Assembly: GCF_900115755.1 (NCBI RefSeq) | Contig: NZ_FOXQ01000019.1 | Location: 1 to 49,361 of the forward strand | DNA: 49,361 bases | From: Parafilimonas terrae | Lineage (GTDB): Bacteria > Bacteroidota > Bacteroidia > Chitinophagales > Chitinophagaceae | Direction: 5' to 3' | In this document: piece by piece, positions 48,598 through 49,361 of the stretch | Layout: every line of letters begins with the position of its first letter | Position numbering within the stretch: the first letter of the stretch is position 1 | Program-made: the position numbers and the translations under genes | Notes under the pieces: model-generated | Told to the model about the DNA's origin: nothing | Database searches by the model: none | What the model saw: the letters and a program-made list of their open reading frames with translations, nothing else

Positions 48598-49083
48598 ATG
48601 TCTTCTACTATTAAGTTAACCTTGATTATATTTTTGTTTGCAACGTTTAGAGAGTGTGTCTGTGGTATTAATAAAAGTGAAGATGACATTAAAAAAATCA
48701 TAGCAAATTTTGGAGATAAACAACTTCCTGTATCAACCATAAGTTTAAAAAAAAATGATGGATATTATATTGGTTATAAAAATCAGGAAGCAGGTAATTA
48801 CTATCTAGCATTTTCTTTATCTAAAAATGATTCTTTTCAAGTGTGTCAAATTGTTTCAAATAAAGATTGGGATAAAAACACCACTGTCAATAAATTAATC
48901 TTAAAAGCAGCGAAAAGTTTAGATAGTTTAAACTTAAGATTTGATACAATTTATGATGAAGATGATTCTTTAAACATTATACTAGTTGATGCAAAGTCAT
49001 ATGCAATCTATCCTTCAGTTTCAGTTAAAAGTATTAATGAGATTGCGAATATTAATAAATATAAACAAGTATTAAGCCCCTAA
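48598..49083 (+). CDS. Putative exported immunity protein to the RHS tip
   Basis: 161 residues, 4 bases after the RHS tip. An N-terminal signal-like segment (IKLTLIIFLFATFRECVCG) is followed by a soluble acidic/lysine-rich protein of alternating strands and helices (NKSEDDIKKIIANFGDKQL). No family recognised. Position right after an RHS toxin tip is the standard location of immunity genes. An exported immunity protein would mean the toxin acts in the periplasm. Very AT-rich DNA. The immunity role is inferred from position only. Confidence 0.55.
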   Translation: MSSTIKLTLIIFLFATFRECVCGINKSEDDIKKIIANFGDKQLPVSTISLKKNDGYYIGYKNQEAGNYYLAFSLSKNDSFQVCQIVSNKDWDKNTTVNKLILKAAKSLDSLNLRFDTIYDEDDSLNIILVDAKSYAIYPSVSVKSINEIANINKYKQVLSP

Positions 49084-49086
49084 TAG

Positions 49087-49361
49087 TCCAAGTATGCTCA
49101 TAAAAAGGAGGAAGCCGGCGCAAGGTATGCAGGGCAGGCAATGAGCAAAGGGTTCCTTGTGCCTTTACCGTAAACGGTTATGCAACCAATATTGATAACC
49201 AGAACGCCAACAATTATCTTTATGATGAAATAGGTAACCTGACCAAAGATTCAAGCGGCGGCATAATTATAATCTTAGTAGCGCTTTTAATTTATATCAG
49301 TGGCAAAAAAAGTGGAAACGATTACAAAACCAATATTTTAAATAAACCATCTTTGACAACT
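49087..49361 (+). pseudogene. Frameshifted RHS repeat remnant, running off the window
   Basis: One frame reads SKYAHKKEEAGARYAGQAMSKGFLV and then stops. The next frame continues with TVNGYATNIDNQNANNYLYDEIGNLTKDSSGG, both typical RHS/YD-repeat sequence. A frameshift near 49165 separates them. After GG the sequence switches to a hydrophobic segment (IIIILVALLIYISG) unlike RHS, so the tip was swapped again, possibly for another cassette continuing beyond the window. Confidence 0.6.

Overview
The window looks like chromosomal DNA from a Bacteroidota species, most likely Chitinophagaceae or a close relative. Pointers are moderate AT-richness, promoters with the Bacteroidota -7 element TAnnTTTG, almost no Shine-Dalgarno signals, several very short leaders, an IPExxxVDY-family protein, a GH3-like adenylating enzyme, a Lhr-type DEXH helicase and RHS debris. 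The genus cannot be fixed from sequence alone. No rRNA, tRNA or CRISPR array was seen.

Layout. 1-9300: a cut-off reading frame, an IPExxxVDY protein, a MITE-like palindrome, then a long minus-strand run: TlpA-like thiol oxidoreductase, an isolated trpA, a secreted protein of unknown function, def, a compact VapBC-like module wedged between def and ruvX, ruvX, a UbiA prenyltransferase, a Uma2 nuclease-like protein, an acyltransferase and a TrmH/SpoU methylase. 9300-16650: a phosphohexomutase and a plus-strand pair of secreted carbohydrate-active proteins (double beta-helix with propeller-like tail, and a divergent GH9). 16680-31000: housekeeping genes: rseP, dxr, GH3-like, rplU-rpmA, a histone H1-like protein, YfhO, uxuA, rpsO, pnp, mltG and a YihY/BrkB protein. 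31000-37000: small and secreted proteins, a TraB/GumN protein, a Lhr-like helicase carrying in-frame repeat insertions, and a glutamine amidotransferase.

37000-47160 is an accessory and stress region: AraC-Ogt (Ada-like) with a separate Ada zinc domain, greA behind a terminator-like leader, a HIT protein, a PncC/CinA-type protein, a YghA-like dehydrogenase with tiny hydrophilic proteins, an SRPBCC/VOC cluster divergent from a GlxA-type regulator, and an arsenic operon (arsR, Cys-rich protein, arsM, arsC) with two matching operator-like palindromes. 47360-49361 is a broken RHS locus: an orphan RHS tip with an unrecognised C-terminal domain, a putative exported immunity partner and a frameshifted RHS remnant.

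The most unusual signals are: (i) a near-identical leader of about 80 nt with a conserved hairpin before two unrelated exported-protein genes 28 kb apart; (ii) heptamer-repeat and palindromic insertions kept in frame inside the helicase; (iii) the orphan RHS toxin and immunity candidates; (iv) a split Ada system whose zinc domain lacks the methyl-acceptor cysteine; (v) a terminator hairpin at the start of the greA transcript; and (vi) several families of dispersed palindromes.
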